From the NCBI RefSeq assembly GCF_017084525.1, contig NZ_CP070950.1, forward strand, positions 3,038,001-3,102,000: a stretch of 64,000 nucleotides of DNA. Direction: 5' to 3'. A model generated the notes under the pieces. The model was not told the origin of the DNA. It worked only from the letters and a program-made list of their open reading frames with translations, and searched no databases. The stretch is from Conexibacter sp. SYSU D00693. GTDB lineage: Bacteria > Actinomycetota > Thermoleophilia > Solirubrobacterales > Solirubrobacteraceae. Positions 44,558 through 53,972 of this stretch are shown here, one piece after another (position 1 is the first letter of the stretch; each line of letters opens with the position of its first letter). The translations under genes and the position numbers were made by a program.

Positions 44558-45966
44558 GCCGGCAGCTCCAGCTGGAAGGTCGTGCGGCCGGGCTGGCTCT
44601 CCACCACGAGGTGGCCGTCCATCCGCTCCGCGAGCTCATGGGCGATCGCGAGGCCCAGCCCGGAGCCCTGCGCGTCGTCGGAGGTCACGAAGGGCTCGAA
44701 GATGCGCGGCAGCATCGTGCGGGGGATGCCCGGACCGAAGTCCCCTACACCCAGGCGCGCGACGCCGCCGCGCCGCGACGCCGACACGACCATGGCCGTG
44801 CCGCGCGGGGTGTGGGTCAGGGCGTTGTCCAGCAGGATGCGCAGCACCTGCGCGACGCGGTCGGGGTCCACGACGGCCTCCACGGGGTCAGGGGGTAGGC
44901 GGACCTCGACGGTCGAGTCGTGCTGGTCCAGGACGGGGCGGAACTCCCCGGTGACAGTCTCGGCGATGAGGCGCAGGTCCGTCGGCTCGGGGCGCAGCTC
45001 GAGCGCGCCGGCCTCCAGGCGACTGAGGTCCAGGAGGTCCGCCGCGAGCTGCGTGAGGCGGTGCACGCCCTGGCGCAGCTGCTCGAGGAACTCGGCGCGG
45101 TCCTCCTCCGGGACGTCGCCGTCCTGCAGGAGCTCGACGAACCCCGCGAGCGAGAACAGCGGCGTGCGCAGCTCGTGCGAGGCGGTGGCGATGAAGCGCT
45201 TGCGCGCGCTGTCGAGCTCGGCGAGCTGCACGCGCATGTCGTCCAGCGCGCGGGCGAGCTGGGCGAGCTCGTCGTCGCCCTGCACCGGGAAGCGCTGGGA
45301 GAAGTCGCCGTGGGCGACGCGGCCGGCGACCGTCTCGAGCGCCTTGACGCGCCGCGCGATCGCGCCCGCGCCGAACCACGCGGCCAGCGCGGTGAGCAGC
45401 AGCGCGATCGCGCCGACGACCAGGATGCGGTTGCGGATGACGCCGACGTCGCCCTCGACGTCGTCCAGCGGCTCGGAGAAGACGACGACCGAGCCGAGCA
45501 CCCGCCGCCCGCTCTCGGGGTCGGTGAACGACAGCGGCAGCGCGGCCTGGCCGACGCTCCCGGTCCCGGCCGCCTCCGTCGCGGTCTCGAGCCGGCCCGA
45601 GCGCGCGGCGTCGAGGGCGACGTCGAAGCGCAGGTCGCGGATCTCGACCTGGCGCGTCGAGTCCGACTTGGGGTAGGTCTGCAGCCCCAGGTCGCCCGAG
45701 ACGACGCTCAGCACGGTGACGCGGACGTTCGCGGTGTCGGCGATGTCCTGCACGAGCGCGTCGATCTGCGGCTGGGGCGTGTTCGAGTCGATCGCGTCCT
45801 CGATGGACGGCGCGTAGGAGCGCACCTCCTCGCTGAGCGTGCGCAGCTTCTCGTCGCGCAGGGCGCTGGTCAGCGTCGGGATGACGCCGCCGAGGACGAC
45901 GAGCAGGGCCAGCAGGACGGTCGCGAGGACCAGGAGCGCCAGCCGGGTGCGCACGGACCGCAGCAC
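44554..45966 (-). CDS. Sensor histidine kinase of two-component system
   Basis: A 470-residue membrane kinase with two membrane helices (about 8-30 and 180-200) around an extracytoplasmic sensor of about 150 residues. HAMP (about 200-250) and HisKA with the phospho-accepting His in 'ATASHELRTPLFSLAGF' (about 263) follow. The ATPase domain has 'LLDNALTHTPRGT', 'VGDFGPGIP' and 'GSGLGLAIAHELAE'. It follows the response regulator by 20 bases and overlaps the HtrA protease gene, which suggests an envelope-stress circuit like MprAB or CseBC. The signal is unknown. Confidence 0.95.
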   Translation of the reverse strand: MLRSVRTRLALLVLATVLLALLVVLGGVIPTLTSALRDEKLRTLSEEVRSYAPSIEDAIDSNTPQPQIDALVQDIADTANVRVTVLSVVSGDLGLQTYPKSDSTRQVEIRDLRFDVALDAARSGRLETATEAAGTGSVGQAALPLSFTDPESGRRVLGSVVVFSEPLDDVEGDVGVIRNRILVVGAIALLLTALAAWFGAGAIARRVKALETVAGRVAHGDFSQRFPVQGDDELAQLARALDDMRVQLAELDSARKRFIATASHELRTPLFSLAGFVELLQDGDVPEEDRAEFLEQLRQGVHRLTQLAADLLDLSRLEAGALELRPEPTDLRLIAETVTGEFRPVLDQHDSTVEVRLPPDPVEAVVDPDRVAQVLRILLDNALTHTPRGTAMVVSASRRGGVARLGVGDFGPGIPRTMLPRIFEPFVTSDDAQGSGLGLAIAHELAERMDGHLVVESQPGRTTFQLELPA

Positions 45967-45986
45967 GGTCCGCGCAGCTTGCCGCC

Positions 45987-46718
45987 TCAGCGCTCGTCGC
46001 GGAACCGGTAGCCCACGCCGCGCACGGTGAAGAGGTACTCCGGCTCCTTGGCGTCGAGCTCGAGCTTCTCGCGCAGGTGGCGGATGTGGACGTCGATGGT
46101 CCGCGGGTCGCGGTAGGCGCTGTCGCCCCAGATGCGCGTGAGCAGGACGTCGCGGGTGAAGACGCGGCCGGGGTCGCGGGCCAGCGCGTCGAGGATCTCG
46201 AACTCGACGAACGTGAGCTGGACCGTCTCGCCGCGCACGCGCACGGAGCGCTTGGCCGGGTCGATCTCGAGCTCGTGGACGACGAGCGGCTTGTCGTGGT
46301 CGTCGTCGCCCTCGGGCGCGGGCGACATCCGCGCCCGGCGCAGCGCCGCCTTCACCCGGCTGCGGAACTCCCGCAGGGAGAACGGCTTGGTGATGTAGTC
46401 GTCGGCGCCGAGCTCGAGGCCGAGGACCTTGTCGATCTCCTCGGCCTTGGCGGTGAGCATGATGATCGGCACCGCCGAGCGGGCCCGCAGCCGCCGGCAG
46501 ACCTCCAGGCCGTCCATCCGGGGCATCATCACGTCGAGCACGACGAGGTCGAAGGCCTCCTCGCCGAAGCGCGCGAGCGCCTCGCGCCCGTCGGAGACCG
46601 GGACGACCTCGTAGCCGTCCTTGCGCAGGGGGTACGTCAACAGCGTCTGGATCGCGTGCTCGTCGTCGGCGAGCAGGATCCGCGGGGCATGGTCCGCCAC
46701 GGAGGACCAGAACACCAC
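45987..46718 (-). CDS. OmpR/PhoB-family response regulator
   Basis: A 243-residue regulator. The receiver domain (about 13-130) has the phospho-acceptor Asp in 'DLVVLDVMMPRMDGLEV' (about 61) and Lys in 'GADDYITKPFSLREF' (about 110). The C-terminal winged helix (about 145-240) contains 'EILDALARDPGRVFTRDVLL' and 'RTIDVHIRHLREKL'. It would be activated by the downstream kinase. The start is ambiguous: GTG 46718 is the longest and GTG 46700 would begin six residues later; no clear ribosome-binding site resolves this. It is divergent from the M28-like gene with only 23 bases between. Confidence 0.95.
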   Translation of the reverse strand: MVFWSSVADHAPRILLADDEHAIQTLLTYPLRKDGYEVVPVSDGREALARFGEEAFDLVVLDVMMPRMDGLEVCRRLRARSAVPIIMLTAKAEEIDKVLGLELGADDYITKPFSLREFRSRVKAALRRARMSPAPEGDDDHDKPLVVHELEIDPAKRSVRVRGETVQLTFVEFEILDALARDPGRVFTRDVLLTRIWGDSAYRDPRTIDVHIRHLREKLELDAKEPEYLFTVRGVGYRFRDER

Positions 46719-46726
46719 AGGGTCCG

Positions 46727-46732
46727 TAAGGT
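46727..46732 (+). promoter_or_regulatory. TAAGGT -10-like hexamer of M28-like gene
   Basis: TAAGGT ends 9 bases before GTG 46742. It lies in the 23-base gap between the divergent response-regulator and M28-like genes. Confidence 0.35.
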
Positions 46733-46741
46733 GGCGGTCAG

Positions 46742-48523
46742 GTGCTCGACCCGCGCTTGTACCGCGTCGCGCTCGTGCCCGTCCTCGTCGCCGTGCTGGT
46801 GGCGGCCTTCTCGCTGGAGAACCGCCCGCGGCCGATCGGGACGACGCTCGCGCCCGACGCCTTCCAGGGCCCCCGCGCCACGCAGACGCTGGACGACCTC
46901 GCCGAGGCGTTCCCGCAGCGCGCGCCGGGCGACGCGGCCGACGAGCAGCTCGCGCGGCGCATCGCCCGCACCCTGCGCGACGACCTCAGCGGCGCGACCG
47001 TCCGCCTCGAGCAGGACCGCGGCCGGACGGTCGACGGCCGCCGCGACCTGACGACGGTCGTGGCCACCCGGCCCGGCCGGCCCGGTCCCGGGATCGTCGT
47101 CGTCGCCCACCGCGACGCCCAGGGCCGCGGCGCGCGGGCCGAGCTCAGCGGCACCGCGGCGATGCTCGAGCTCGCGCGGGTGACCAGCGAGGCGCGGCTG
47201 CGGCGGACGATCACCTTCGTCTCGACCTCCGGCGGCAGCGCCGGCGCGGCGGGGGCGGCGCGCCTGGCCACCCGGCTGTCGCGGAGCGGCACGCAGGCGG
47301 TCCTCGTGCTCGGCGACCTCGCGGGCGAGCGCGTGCGCAAGCCCCTGGTGGTCGGCTGGTCCTCGGGCCGCGGGCAGGCGCCCCTGCAGATCCGCCGCAC
47401 GGTCGAGGCCGCGGTGCGCGCCGAGGCACGGACCGAGCCGGGCGGCCCGCGCGCCGTCACGCAGTGGGCGCGCCTCGCGCTGCCCATCACGCCCGGCGAG
47501 CAGGGCCCGCTGGTCGAGCAGGGGCTGCCCGCCGTCCTGGTCTCGGTGAGCGGCGAGCGCGGGCCGGAGGCCGACGCGCCGCTGGCCGAGGGCCGGCTGG
47601 AGACCTTCGGCCGCGCGATGCTGCGCGCGATCACCGCGCTGGACAACGCGCCCGACCTGCGCGACGCCCCGACCGCCGCGCTCGTCACCCAGCGCAAGGT
47701 CCTGCCCGCGTGGGCCGTGCGGCTGCTCGTCGGCGCGCTGCTGCTGCCCCCGCTGCTCGTCGCCGTCGACGGCCTCGCGCGCCTGCGCCGCCGGCGCGAG
47801 CCCGTCGGTCCCTACCTGCGCTGGGTCCTCCTGACCGCCGTGCCGTTCGCCGTCACCGCGCTCATGGCGCTGCTGCTCGGGCGCACCGGGCTGGCCGGAG
47901 GAGCGCCGCCCAGCGCGCCGCCCGCCACCGGCCTGGACGTCGACGGGACCGCCCTCGGGACGATGGCCGCGCTGGCGCTGGTCCTCGCCCTCGGGTTCCT
48001 CGCCCTGCGCCCGGTCCTCCTGCGCGCGGCGATGGCCAAGCCGCGCGGCGACGAGCTCGGCGCGCCCGGCGCGGCGATGGCGGTCCTGCTCGTCAGCTGC
48101 GCGGTGACGGTCGCCGTCTGGGTCGTCAACCCGCACGCCGCGGCGCTCCTCGTCCCGGCGCTGCACCTCTGGCTCTTCGTCCTGTCCCCGGGCCTGCCGC
48201 TCCGCGGCGCGCTCGGCGCCGGGCTCGTCGTGCTCTCGCTGCTGCCTGTCCTGGCCGTGTGGGCGGTCAACGCCTCGGCGCTCGGGCTCGACCTCGGCCA
48301 GACCGCGTGGCTGGCCGTCCTGCTGGTGGCCGGAGGCCAGCTGTCGGTGGCGACGTGGCTGCTGTGGAGCGTCGTCGGCGCCTGCGCGGTCTGCGCGCTG
48401 GTCGTCGCCGCGCGCCGGCCGCCGCCCGAGCCGGGCACGCCCGACGCCGTGACGGTCCGCGGTCCGCTCAGCTACGCGGGCCCCGGCTCCCTCGGCGGCA
48501 CGGACTCCGCGCTGCGCCGGTGA
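46742..48523 (+). CDS. Polytopic membrane protein with degenerate M28 peptidase-like domain
   Basis: A 593-residue protein. One N-terminal helix (about 7-24) is followed by an extracytoplasmic M28 aminopeptidase-like domain (about 45-300) and then about eight membrane helices (about 320-560). The M28 core keeps 'VVVAHRDAQGRG' (the HxD metal position, about 121). The usual DNASG stretch is 'AELSGTAAMLEL' and the SGEE motif is 'STSGGSAGAAGAARL', so the bridging Asp and catalytic Glu are missing. It is therefore probably not an active peptidase and may bind peptide or scaffold. The next gene, a sortase, overlaps its stop (GTGA). Confidence 0.8.
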   Translation: MLDPRLYRVALVPVLVAVLVAAFSLENRPRPIGTTLAPDAFQGPRATQTLDDLAEAFPQRAPGDAADEQLARRIARTLRDDLSGATVRLEQDRGRTVDGRRDLTTVVATRPGRPGPGIVVVAHRDAQGRGARAELSGTAAMLELARVTSEARLRRTITFVSTSGGSAGAAGAARLATRLSRSGTQAVLVLGDLAGERVRKPLVVGWSSGRGQAPLQIRRTVEAAVRAEARTEPGGPRAVTQWARLALPITPGEQGPLVEQGLPAVLVSVSGERGPEADAPLAEGRLETFGRAMLRAITALDNAPDLRDAPTAALVTQRKVLPAWAVRLLVGALLLPPLLVAVDGLARLRRRREPVGPYLRWVLLTAVPFAVTALMALLLGRTGLAGGAPPSAPPATGLDVDGTALGTMAALALVLALGFLALRPVLLRAAMAKPRGDELGAPGAAMAVLLVSCAVTVAVWVVNPHAAALLVPALHLWLFVLSPGLPLRGALGAGLVVLSLLPVLAVWAVNASALGLDLGQTAWLAVLLVAGGQLSVATWLLWSVVGACAVCALVVAARRPPPEPGTPDAVTVRGPLSYAGPGSLGGTDSALRR

Positions 48524-49227
48524 CGCGGCGAGAGCGCGGACGGCGGGCGCTGCGCGCCGCCTCGAGCGTCCTCATCGCCGTCGGCGTCCTGCTCGTCGCC
48601 GACGCGGCCGCGACGGTGACCTGGCAGGAGCCGGTGACGGCGCTGTCGACCGCGCTGCGCCAGGGCCAGCTCGACGACGACCTCCGGGCGCTGCGCGACG
48701 CGGGCCCGACGCCGCTGGAGCTCGAGGCCCTGCGCGGGCTCGAGGGCGCCCGCCGGCGCACGGCGTTCCTCGCCCGTGGCCTGCGCGCCCGCGTCGACGA
48801 GGGCGACGCCGTCGCGCGCCTGCGCATCCCGTCGATCGGCCTGTCGAAGGTCGTCGTGGACGGCACGGCGCCCGGCGACCTGCGCAAGGGCCCCGGCTTC
48901 TACCCGCAGCTCGGCCTGCCCGGGGCCCCGGGCACGGCGGCGATCGCCGGCCACCGCACGACCTACGGCGCGCCGTTCCGCCACCTGGACGACGTCGCCC
49001 CCGGCGACCGCATCGAGCTCGAGCTGCCCTACGGGCGCTTCACCTACCGGGTGCAGGAGCGCAAGGTCGTCGAGCCCGACGACGTCTCGGTGCTCGAGCG
49101 CCGGCCCTACGACCGGCTCGTGCTCTCGGCCTGCCACCCGCTGTTCAGCGCCGCGCAGCGGATCGTCGTCCTCGCCCGGCTCGTGCGCACCGAGCCGGCG
49201 GGTGCGGTCTCTGGACGAGCGTCCTAG
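48520..49227 (+). CDS. Sortase family transpeptidase
   Basis: A 235-residue sortase with an N-terminal membrane anchor (about 14-32), a helical linker to about 85, and the beta-barrel catalytic domain (about 90-225). Catalytic residues are His in 'AIAGHRTTYGAPF' (about 146), Cys in 'VLSACHPLFSAAQRIVVLA' (about 205) and the Arg of that same segment. The domain fits class D/E sortases, which attach surface proteins to the wall. No LPxTG-type substrate was seen in the window. The start is a GTG overlapping the upstream M28-like gene, which suggests joint action at the envelope. Confidence 0.9.
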   Translation: MTRRERGRRALRAASSVLIAVGVLLVADAAATVTWQEPVTALSTALRQGQLDDDLRALRDAGPTPLELEALRGLEGARRRTAFLARGLRARVDEGDAVARLRIPSIGLSKVVVDGTAPGDLRKGPGFYPQLGLPGAPGTAAIAGHRTTYGAPFRHLDDVAPGDRIELELPYGRFTYRVQERKVVEPDDVSVLERRPYDRLVLSACHPLFSAAQRIVVLARLVRTEPAGAVSGRAS

Positions 49228-49272
49228 CGTGGGTGCGACACGCATCGAGGAGAGCTGGGACGCTGCCGATGG

Positions 49273-49485
49273 ATGGCCCGAGGCATGAGCGTGAGCGAGC
49301 TCAAGGACATGGTCGCGCGGGGCGAGTACGTCGTGGACGTGCAGCGGGTCGCCGAGGCCCTGCTGGCGCGTACGCCGACGCCGGCGCAGCGCCGCGAGGC
49401 GCGGCTGGAGCTCGGGCTCAGCCGAGACGGTGCTCGTGCCCGGCGAGCTCCGGCCGCCGCGCGCCCCGCGCGTCGCGCAGGCTGA
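49273..49485 (+). CDS. Small FlgM-like (anti-sigma-28) protein
   Basis: A 70-residue protein. Its first half ('[20 protein letters not shown]', then 'AEALLAR') matches the FlgM core pattern of a Leu-containing helix, Gly-x-Tyr-x-Val-Asp and a Val-Ala-Glu-Ala helix. FlgM binds and holds the flagellar sigma factor until it is exported. The second half is Arg/Ala-rich and overlaps the end of the convergent thiL gene by 68 bases, so it may be poorly conserved. ATG 49285 is an alternative start with GAGG just before it. No flagellar genes are adjacent. A TAGCGT hexamer at 49225-49230 may be its promoter. Confidence 0.55.
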   Translation: MARGMSVSELKDMVARGEYVVDVQRVAEALLARTPTPAQRREARLELGLSRDGARARRAPAAARPARRAG

Positions 49486-50380
49486 CGCCGGCGGGCTCGT
49501 CCCCGGCGGCCACCACCTCGCCGACGACGGTCACCAGGTCCCCGAGCGCCGTCGCCGCGTCCGGCGGCAGGCAGGCCAGCAGCTCGTAGTCCTCGCCCGC
49601 CGTGGCCGCCAGGACCGCCGGGTCGACGCGCAGCTGTGCGGCCACCTCCGCGACGCCGGGGGCGACGGGCAGGCGCTCGAGCGTGACGTCGAGCACGACG
49701 CCGGACGCCCGACCCACGTGGCCGGCGTCCGTGGCGACGCCGTCGGAGAGGTCGATGAGCGCCGTCGCGCCCGCGGCGGCCAGCGTCCGGCCCGCGTCCA
49801 GGCGCGGCTCGGGGCGCAGGTGCGCGCGCAGCAGCGCGTCGCGCCCCGTCGCCCGGCCCTCGAGGACCGCCAGTCCGGCGCCGGCGGCGCCCAGCGCGCC
49901 GGTCACCGCCACGACGTCGCCCGGCCGCGCGCCGTCGCGGCCGACCAGCTCCTCGGCGCTGTCCGCCCAGCCCACGACCGTCACGCCGACCACCAGCGCC
50001 GGCGCGCGGGTGACGTCGCCACCGCAGACCGTGGTCCCGGTGCGCGCGGCCAGCGCCTCCATGCCGCGGGCCAGCGCGAGGACGTCCTCACCGGAGACCT
50101 CGGGCGGGACGCCGAGCGCGACGTAGGCCTCGCCGGCCCGGGCCCCCATCGCGGCGAGGTCGCTCAGCGCCGTCGCCAGCGCGCGGTGCCCGACGTCGAA
50201 CGGCGTGCAGCGCGGGTCGGCGAGGCGGAAGTGGACGCCGTCGACCACCTGGTCGACGCTCACCGCCTGCACTCCGTCGGCGCGCACCACCGCGCAGTCG
50301 TCGCCCGACCAGCGCAGCACGCGCGGCGAGCGGTTCGTCAGGAGCTCGCGCAGCGCGTCGATCAGTGCGAGCTCGCCCAC
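49418..50380 (-). CDS. thiL: Thiamine-monophosphate kinase
   Basis: A 320-residue enzyme that phosphorylates thiamine phosphate to thiamine diphosphate. It shows 'GDDCAVV' (metal-binding, about 26), '[10 protein letters not shown]' (about 42), '[15 protein letters not shown]' (about 66), '[18 protein letters not shown]' (about 119) and '[16 protein letters not shown]' (about 208). GTG 50380 lies two bases after the stop of the penicillin-binding protein gene, so it is cotranscribed with it. The 3' end overlaps the convergent FlgM-like gene. Confidence 0.95.
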   Translation of the reverse strand: MGELALIDALRELLTNRSPRVLRWSGDDCAVVRADGVQAVSVDQVVDGVHFRLADPRCTPFDVGHRALATALSDLAAMGARAGEAYVALGVPPEVSGEDVLALARGMEALAARTGTTVCGGDVTRAPALVVGVTVVGWADSAEELVGRDGARPGDVVAVTGALGAAGAGLAVLEGRATGRDALLRAHLRPEPRLDAGRTLAAAGATALIDLSDGVATDAGHVGRASGVVLDVTLERLPVAPGVAEVAAQLRVDPAVLAATAGEDYELLACLPPDAATALGDLVTVVGEVVAAGDEPAGVSLRDARGARRPELAGHEHRLG

Positions 50381-50382
50381 GC

Positions 50383-52626
50383 CTACGGCGGGGGAGCGCC
50401 GCCCGCGGCGGTGCCGCCGTCGGGCGCCGGGGGCGCGGTCGGGGCCGGCGCCTGGGTGCCGGGCGTCGGGGTCGACGGCGTGGGCGTGGGCGTCGGGGTC
50501 GACGGGGTGCTCGTGCCCTGGCCGCCAGTCCCGCCGTTGCCGCCGCCGTTGCCGTCGAGGTCCTCGTAGAGGTCGCCGGGCGCGCGGTCGTCGCGCCCGC
50601 GCTCGAGGTCCGTCGCGCCGCCCGGGTCGATCCGGTAGTCGCGGTCGGCCTTGTTGCCCTTCACGCCGGTGCGCGCGTATTTGCCGAAGAACGGCCGCGC
50701 CTTGAACGGCTCCGTGGGCTTGGGGAACTGCCCGCAGAACTTGCCGTGCGCGGTCTTCATGTAGTCGCCCCAGATCGGCGCGGCGACCTCACCGCCCGCC
50801 GAGCCCGGTCCCAGCGTGCGCTTGTCCTTCGCGTGGCCGACCCACACCGCCGTCGCCAGCCGCGGCGTGTAGCCGACGAACCACGCGTCGGTGAAGTCGT
50901 CGGTCGTGCCGGTCTTGCCCGCGGCCGGGCAGCCGATCTGCGCCTTGGTGCCCGTGCCGCCGGTGACGTTCTTCTCGAGGATCTTCGTCGCCTCGTACGT
51001 CACGCCGTCGCTGAAGGCCTTGTGGCGGCGCGCCTTGCGCGTGCGGCAGTCGAACTTCCCGCTGCCCAGCGGGAAGCAGACCTTCGTGATCGCCGTCGCC
51101 CGGTTGCGGAAGCCGCCCGAGGCGATCGTCGCGTACGCGTTGGCCATCTCGAGCGGCGAGACGCCGTGTCGCAGGCCGCCGAGCGACTCGGCCGGGTAGC
51201 CGAGGAGCTTGCTCTTGATGCCCATGTCGCGGGCGGTCTGGGCGACCTGGTCGGGCCCGACGTCCAGCGCGAGCTGCTGGTAGATCGAGTTGTCCGAGGT
51301 GAGCGTCGCCTTGACGAGGTTCGCGCGGCCGATGTAGCTGCCCGAGTACGTCTTGACGTCGATCGGCCCGTACTCCGGGTCGTTGAACTTCAGCGGCATC
51401 GACGTGTAGGACGTCGAGTTGGGGTCGACGCCGCGGCGCAGCGCCGCCATGAGCGTCATCGTCTTGAAGGTCGAGCCGGCCTGGTACTTGCCCTGGGCCG
51501 CGAGGTTGTACTCGAGGTCGCCGTAGTTGGCCGAGCTCGCCATGGCGACGATGTGGCCGTTGGCCGGGTCGACCGTGACGATCGCCGCCGACCGGTCGCG
51601 CCCCGCGACGGCCTTCGCGATCGACGCCCGCGCCGCGCGCTGCTTGCTGCGGTCGAGCGTGGTGTAGACCCGCAGGCCGCCCTGGCGCACGCGCTCGATG
51701 CCGTACTCGTCGATGAGCTGCTGGCGGACGTAGTCGAAGAAGAAGCGCTCTTCGCGGCGGGTGTAGAAGCCGCTCTGCTGGACGCCGAGGGGCCGCGAGG
51801 CCGCCTCGTTGGCCGCGGCGTGGCTGATGTAGCCCTCGTCGGCCATGCGCGAGAGGACGTCGTTGCGCCGCGCGCGGGCCCGGTCGGGGTTCTGGAACGG
51901 GTTGTAGAGCGAGGGCGCCTGCGGCAGCCCGGCCAGCAGCGCCGCCTCGTGGAGCTCGAGCTTGCCGGCCGGCTTGTTGAAGAAGACGCGCGCCGCGGCG
52001 GAGACGCCCAGCGCCTCCTGCCCGCCCACCGTCCCGTACGGGACGGAGTTGATGTACGTGGTGAGGATCCACTTCTTGCCCTGCGCCCCGGGGTGGAGGT
52101 CCTCGAGGTCCTCGGCCAGGCGCGCCTCGCGGATCTTGCGCTTGAAGCCGTCGATGCCCGAGCGCGTGTCGTCGCCGGTGTAGAGGTTGCGGACGAGCTG
52201 CATCGTCAGCGTCGAGCCGCCCTGCACGGTGTCGCCACCGGACTCGAGGTTCTTGAACGCCGCGCGGACGATGCCCTCGAAGTCGACGCCCTTGTGCTCG
52301 AAGAAGCGGCGGTCCTCGATGGAGACCGTGGCCTGCTTCATGACCTCGGGGATGGCGCTCGACGGGATCGGCGTGCGCAGGACGGGCGCCTGGATGACGC
52401 CGAGGCGGCGGCCGTCGGCGTCGAAGACGACGGAGGTCGCGCCCTTGTCGCGGGCCTTGAGCTCGGTGAGGTCCGGGCCGGAGGTCGCCACGCTGACGAT
52501 CCAGCCGACGAAGCTCAGACCGGCGATCGCGACGAGCGCCGTGACGACGCCCAGCGAGAGGAAGAGGATCCGCCCGGGGCCGCCTTGGTTGCGGCGCCGG
52601 CGGCGCTGACGCTCGCGGCGGGACAT
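50383..52626 (-). CDS. Class A penicillin-binding protein (bifunctional glycosyltransferase/transpeptidase)
   Basis: A 747-residue PBP1A-like enzyme that polymerises and cross-links peptidoglycan. A basic N-terminus and one membrane helix (about 18-40) precede the GT51 domain (about 75-255, catalytic '[20 protein letters not shown]'). The transpeptidase (about 330-620) has the active-site Ser in 'GSTFKTMTL', 'TSDNS' and 'KTGTTDDF'. A Gly/Thr/Pro-rich low-complexity tail of about 60 residues ends it. ATG 52626 is chosen over the upstream open frame because it sits just before the basic anchor. TAGAAT (52693-52688) is a strong -10 candidate. Confidence 0.96.
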   Translation of the reverse strand: MSRRERQRRRRRNQGGPGRILFLSLGVVTALVAIAGLSFVGWIVSVATSGPDLTELKARDKGATSVVFDADGRRLGVIQAPVLRTPIPSSAIPEVMKQATVSIEDRRFFEHKGVDFEGIVRAAFKNLESGGDTVQGGSTLTMQLVRNLYTGDDTRSGIDGFKRKIREARLAEDLEDLHPGAQGKKWILTTYINSVPYGTVGGQEALGVSAAARVFFNKPAGKLELHEAALLAGLPQAPSLYNPFQNPDRARARRNDVLSRMADEGYISHAAANEAASRPLGVQQSGFYTRREERFFFDYVRQQLIDEYGIERVRQGGLRVYTTLDRSKQRAARASIAKAVAGRDRSAAIVTVDPANGHIVAMASSANYGDLEYNLAAQGKYQAGSTFKTMTLMAALRRGVDPNSTSYTSMPLKFNDPEYGPIDVKTYSGSYIGRANLVKATLTSDNSIYQQLALDVGPDQVAQTARDMGIKSKLLGYPAESLGGLRHGVSPLEMANAYATIASGGFRNRATAITKVCFPLGSGKFDCRTRKARRHKAFSDGVTYEATKILEKNVTGGTGTKAQIGCPAAGKTGTTDDFTDAWFVGYTPRLATAVWVGHAKDKRTLGPGSAGGEVAAPIWGDYMKTAHGKFCGQFPKPTEPFKARPFFGKYARTGVKGNKADRDYRIDPGGATDLERGRDDRAPGDLYEDLDGNGGGNGGTGGQGTSTPSTPTPTPTPSTPTPGTQAPAPTAPPAPDGGTAAGGAPPP

Positions 52627-52687
52627 GCTCGGTGGTCGGGCCGGCCGAGGCCCGATGAGGGCGGGCAGCGGCGGGTCCGAAGGGCGG

Positions 52688-52693
52688 ATTCTA
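52688..52693 (-). promoter_or_regulatory. TAGAAT -10 hexamer of the PBP-thiL operon
   Basis: On the minus strand TAGAAT lies 61 bases before the PBP start. It is one of the better -10 matches of the window and predicts a leader of about 55 nt. Confidence 0.4.
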
Positions 52694-52742
52694 CCCGGCG
52701 ACGGCGGGTCCTCCGCGTGGGTGCGATCGTGCACCCGCCACC

Positions 52743-53972
52743 ATGTCGGCCGTGGACCGGCGGAACGACCTGGCCGTCGCCTGGCGGGCGTTCTGGGTCT
52801 CGCGGGCGCTCGTGTGGGCGGCCGCGCTCGTGGCGATCGCCGTCTTCGGCGTCTCCTCGCAGGCCAGCGCGTACGACCCGACGGGCCTCACGGCGCCCTT
52901 CGGCGAGCCCTGGGACACGCTGCTCGCGCCGGCCGCGCGGTGGGACTCGGTGTGGTTCCTCAACATCGCGGCCGACGGCTACGACGCCCAGCGCGCGGCG
53001 TTCTTCCCGCTCTACCCGTGGCTGTCGGCGGTCGTGGGCCTGCCCCTGGCCTCGACGCTCCTCGGCGGGCTCGTCGTCTCGTGCGTCTGCGCGGTGGCGG
53101 GGCTGGCGGCGGTGCACGCGCTGGCGCGCATCGAGCTCGGCGACCTCGCGGCGCGCCACGCGACGTGGACCCTGGCGCTCTTCCCGGGCTCGATCTTCCT
53201 GAGCACCGTCTACAGCGAGGCCCTGTTCCTCGCGCTGAGCGCGGGCGCGCTGCTGGCGGCGCGGACCTCGCGCTGGGGGTGGGCCGGCGTGCTCGGGGCG
53301 CTGGCGTGCGCGACGCGCAGCGCGGGGATCGTCCTGGTCGTGGCGCTCGCCCTGCTGTGGCTCGATGCCCAGCGCGACGCCGCGACCCGCCGGCGCCCGG
53401 GGCTGCGCGAGCTCGCGCTGGGGACCGCGGTGCCGCCGCTCGGCCTCCTGGCGTTCTGCGCCTTCCTCGCGCTGGACGGCGTCGGGTTCCGGGCGTCCTT
53501 CGACGCGCAGGAGGTCTGGTTCCGCGAGTTCGCCGGGCCGTTCGTCGGGCTGTGGGACGGCCTGGTGGCGGGGTGGGACGGCGCGCGCCAGCTCCTCAGC
53601 GGCCAGCGCGAGCACGTCTACTTCCGGGAGGCGGGCGGCGACCCGTTCCTCGTCGCCGAGCGCAACCTGCGCGACACGCTGACGCTCCTGCTCTTCGTCG
53701 TCCCGGCCACCGTCGGCGTCGTGCGCCGGCTGCGCCCCGCCTACGCCGCGTACGTCGTCTGCGCCCTGGCGCTCCCGCTCTCCTACCCGGTGGGCCCGCA
53801 GCCGCTGATGTCGTTGCCGCGCTTCGCCGCGGTGCTCGTGCCGCTGTTCCTCTGGCTCGGCCTGTGGCTCGCGGCGGACACGAGGCGCCGGGCCGTCCCG
53901 GTCTACGCCGTCCTCGCGGCCGCGACCGCGACGTTCGCCGGGCAGTTCGCGACCTGGCACTTCGTGGCATGA
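52743..53972 (+). CDS. PIG-V-like mannosyltransferase family membrane protein
   Basis: A 409-residue polytopic protein with about 9-10 membrane helices. The first extracytoplasmic loop has 'ARWDSVWFLNIAADGYD' (about 60) and 'AAFFPLYPWL' (about 82). 'FPGSIFLSTVYSEALFLAL' follows near 148. These are hallmarks of PIG-V/GPI-mannosyltransferase II relatives, which use polyprenyl-phosphate mannose as donor. In actinobacteria such enzymes mannosylate lipids or proteins. The exact acceptor is unknown. It is divergent from the PBP gene, and its stop overlaps the next gene (ATGA). Confidence 0.86.
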   Translation: MSAVDRRNDLAVAWRAFWVSRALVWAAALVAIAVFGVSSQASAYDPTGLTAPFGEPWDTLLAPAARWDSVWFLNIAADGYDAQRAAFFPLYPWLSAVVGLPLASTLLGGLVVSCVCAVAGLAAVHALARIELGDLAARHATWTLALFPGSIFLSTVYSEALFLALSAGALLAARTSRWGWAGVLGALACATRSAGIVLVVALALLWLDAQRDAATRRRPGLRELALGTAVPPLGLLAFCAFLALDGVGFRASFDAQEVWFREFAGPFVGLWDGLVAGWDGARQLLSGQREHVYFREAGGDPFLVAERNLRDTLTLLLFVVPATVGVVRRLRPAYAAYVVCALALPLSYPVGPQPLMSLPRFAAVLVPLFLWLGLWLAADTRRRAVPVYAVLAAATATFAGQFATWHFVA

